Source of the DNA: Nymphaea colorata
Lineage: Eukaryota > Streptophyta > Magnoliopsida > Nymphaeales > Nymphaeaceae
NCBI RefSeq assembly: GCF_008831285.2
Contig: NC_045139.1
Coordinates: 14,676,354-14,740,353, forward strand
Direction: 5' to 3'
Length of the DNA: 64,000 bases
Shown one piece after another: positions 62,101-64,000 of the stretch; position 1 is the stretch's first letter; each line of letters starts with the position of its first letter. The notes under the pieces were generated by a model. The model had not been told where the DNA came from. It saw only the letters and a list, made by a program, of their open reading frames with translations, and did not search any database. Position numbers and translations under genes: made by a program.

Positions 62101-62766
62101 CCACCTCAGGAGTTATGGTTACCTAGAAACAAGAAACAGAAAGGTCAAGTAAGATAATCACGAAAACTACTATTACACAACCAAGTCCACAAGAAATCCT
62201 CTCCCCGTTTCAAGAGTAATTTCACTAGCACCATGTCCTGCTACAGTAACGCAGGATCAAGAATAAAGAAGCGAATCGTGAAAATACTGTTTAACCGAAG
62301 ACACAGCAAGAAAGATGAAAAAAAATGTGTAACTTACATCATACTGGTTCAAGTCCTTCTGCGGAAGCTCAGCAAAGAAATGGTTGGCTTTCACCAGGCA
62401 CTTTACTCCAGCTTGTCCATAACCAGGCCTAGCAGGAAACCTGATAGCCTTGCTAGAAGCAGGAGGCCCCACTTCCATGCCAACCAAACCCCGCGTATTG
62501 CAGGCATCAATTCGAGGTGCCGGGAGTTCCAAACCTTTCACGGGGACCGGCGGCTCCATACTGCAGACTCTGGAATCCAGGCGCGCAAAAACGTCACCTT
62601 GATCTGGTTTTCCCTTGGCTCTCGGCCTTCTTTTGCTTCTGCCATTCTGAAGATGCTCTTGGGGAGGACCCTTTCTAGCTTGAAGGGTTTTTGATGGGTT
62701 TTGTACATGATTGTTCTTTATCACTACATGGTACTCTGCATTCTCTTTCATTTGGCCTAGAGGCAT
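56165..62766 (-). CDS. AGO10: Argonaute 10 (PINHEAD/ZWILLE)
   Basis: Twenty-two coding exons on the minus strand, high to low: 62766-62338, 62122-61914, 61507-61358, 61233-61100, 61004-60895, 60812-60706, 60549-60411, 60320-60204, 59981-59874, 59773-59702, 59540-59418, 59235-59076, 58972-58851, 58600-58463, 58394-58252, 58118-58056, 57851-57788, 57677-57542, 57399-57326, 57247-57153, 56751-56720 and 56352-56165. All phases close, giving 970 aa (Arabidopsis 988). The basic head, starting [19 protein letters not shown], is diagnostic of AGO10 rather than AGO1. ArgoN, PAZ (~310-430), MID and PIWI follow, ending in [11 protein letters not shown]. The slicer tetrad is intact: D690 (GADVTHP), E731 ([10 protein letters not shown]), D776 ([10 protein letters not shown]) and a histidine of AHYHVL (~873-875). 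AGO10 loads miR165/166, keeps them from AGO1 and so maintains the shoot meristem. It acts in cytoplasm and nucleus. Exon 21 is only 32 nt. Confidence 0.96.
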
Positions 62767-63754
62767 GATTGAACGGAGATGGCAAACGTAGGGATAAAGT
62801 CAATCCAGAGTTTGCATAGGAAAAGATGGTGTGTCACCAAAAAACACCAACCAATTCTTTCTGATCCCGGGCTCAGGTTATCTGCGAAACAGCTCCAGCA
62901 ATAGCGCTGTTAGAAATAGAGAAAATGGAAGTGCCCCAATAAAGAACTCCTATCAGTGAAATGAAAGAACTCCAGAAGGTTTATGATAATGACATACCAA
63001 GAGCTGTCTCGGGAGGAAAGGAGCAGACTAGCACTACAAGCGATATAGGCAAAGCAGCTTTCACTTCTTCTCCTGCAGCACAAAGCACGCCAAGCATGCA
63101 CATGGCTTAAAACAGCACATGCAGAAACACAACCACATTTGAAAGATGAAGAGAAAATGCAAGACAACCAACTGGGAGAATTAGAAAATAGTTTGGCCAG
63201 CCTTCCTATTCCCAGCGAAAAATCAGCAAAATGAAATATTTCAAATTCAAAGCCCACCGCTTCATGGAGAAAAATTCAAAGCACCGCGAACTCTAAAAGA
63301 AAAACGAACACCAAAGAATTGTAAAGCTACTCATTGGCGCTCGTCACAAACGCACCCTCCATCCTCCCAAGGAGAACCAGAACACCGTATAGTTTCCAAT
63401 GACTACAGACGAAAAAAGAATGAGCTAAAAAGAAATTAAACAAGAGAACGTCTAGTAAGACGGCCTATATCCAGTCTCAATACCGCAGATCCTCCCCTAG
63501 AAAAAGAATAAAAGCAATCCAAAACCATCGTTCACTCTTGAAGGAAAACACTGTAACAAAGAAAAAGTGCCACAAAAAAAAAACAAGAATATGAGACTTG
63601 ACAACTAGAGAGAGAGAGAGGGGGAGGAAAAGACCAGGAATCTACTTTGTTCCTTTCTCAGTTTGAGAAATCATGTAGGGAGTTGGATGCAATAGTGACG
63701 GCGTGCGATGGGATGAAGGTCATCAGCAATTCGGGATTTGCTGGGAAGAAGAGA
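62767..63754 (-). other. Probable 5' leader of AGO10
   Basis: About 950 bp separate the start codon from the candidate TATA box. A possible leader intron uses a GTATGTC donor near 62997 and a TTTCGCAG acceptor near 62883, but no second line of evidence supports it. If unspliced, the leader would contain a 115-codon upstream open frame (63257-62910). A GA-rich tract lies at about 63608-63632. Confidence 0.4.
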
Positions 63755-63853
63755 GATTTATAGAGAGGGAACGAAGCCCATGGATTTTCCTTGAAAACCA
63801 AAATAAAAAATTGTAGAGAGAGAGAAAGAGAGAGAGAGAGAGAGGATCACGTG
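63755..63853 (-). promoter_or_regulatory. AGO10 core promoter: TATA box and G-box
   Basis: On the minus strand TATAAATC occupies 63762-63755. A CACGTG G-box lies upstream at 63848-63853, separated from the TATA box by a (GA)n tract, which is a (CT)n tract on the transcribed sense. Spacing and order fit a plant TATA promoter, giving an inferred start near 63725. G-boxes are bound by bZIP or bHLH factors. Confidence 0.45.
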
Positions 63854-64000
63854 TAGGAAGTAGCGTAAAGCAGGAAGGGCTTTTGAGTATTGAAAGGGAA
63901 TAGGGCCTCAAAGATATGGGTGGGGGGGCGTTTTCTGCCCTTTTCTGACCCACGCAGCCTTGGATGCATAAAAAGTAATCGGGAGAGAGGTGACACGCCA

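Overview
The window reads as nuclear DNA of a flowering plant. Its genes are split by many GT-AG introns, AT-rich intergenic DNA is full of (TA)n, (CT)n and (GA)n microsatellites, one patch is derived from plastid DNA, and all recognisable genes are plant families (AGO10, meiotic DMC1, an LRR/EDR1/Raf-type kinase, an aluminium-induced TSJT1-like protein, MIR167). I cannot fix the species from the sequence.

Layout. 1-5.5 kb: no intact gene; a decayed coding-like patch, a ~140-bp tandem repeat and AT-rich DNA. 5.76-10.8 kb (+): four-exon aluminium-induced/TSJT1-like gene with a 3.3-kb intron. 11.4-20.3 kb (-): complete 15-exon DMC1 recombinase gene (342 aa), convergent with the first gene. Its last intron has the hallmarks of a U12-type AT-AC intron. 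20.3-22.5 kb: upstream region shared by DMC1 and the next gene, with an E2F-like site near DMC1 and a telo-box near the kinase gene. 22.55-29.67 kb (+): 11-exon gene for a 1153-aa LRR + EDR1-like + Raf-related kinase. 29.7-56.1 kb: 26 kb without a protein gene I can support, but with two MIR167 hairpins on the + strand about 9.9 kb apart, a three-piece plastid-DNA mosaic flanked by a 20-bp direct repeat, and several foldbacks. 56.2-62.8 kb (-): complete 22-exon AGO10 (PNH/ZLL) gene (970 aa), with its leader and promoter reaching to about 63.9 kb.

How they fit together. The genes are not an operon and show no obvious shared pathway. Two small-RNA components (the MIR167 pair and the Argonaute AGO10) lie within 25 kb of each other. 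By family knowledge miR167 targets ARF6/ARF8 and AGO10 mainly binds miR165/166, so the proximity is probably coincidental. All exon models were built by hand from splice sites, reading-phase continuity and protein-family similarity. Every intron phase closes exactly in the four protein-coding genes.
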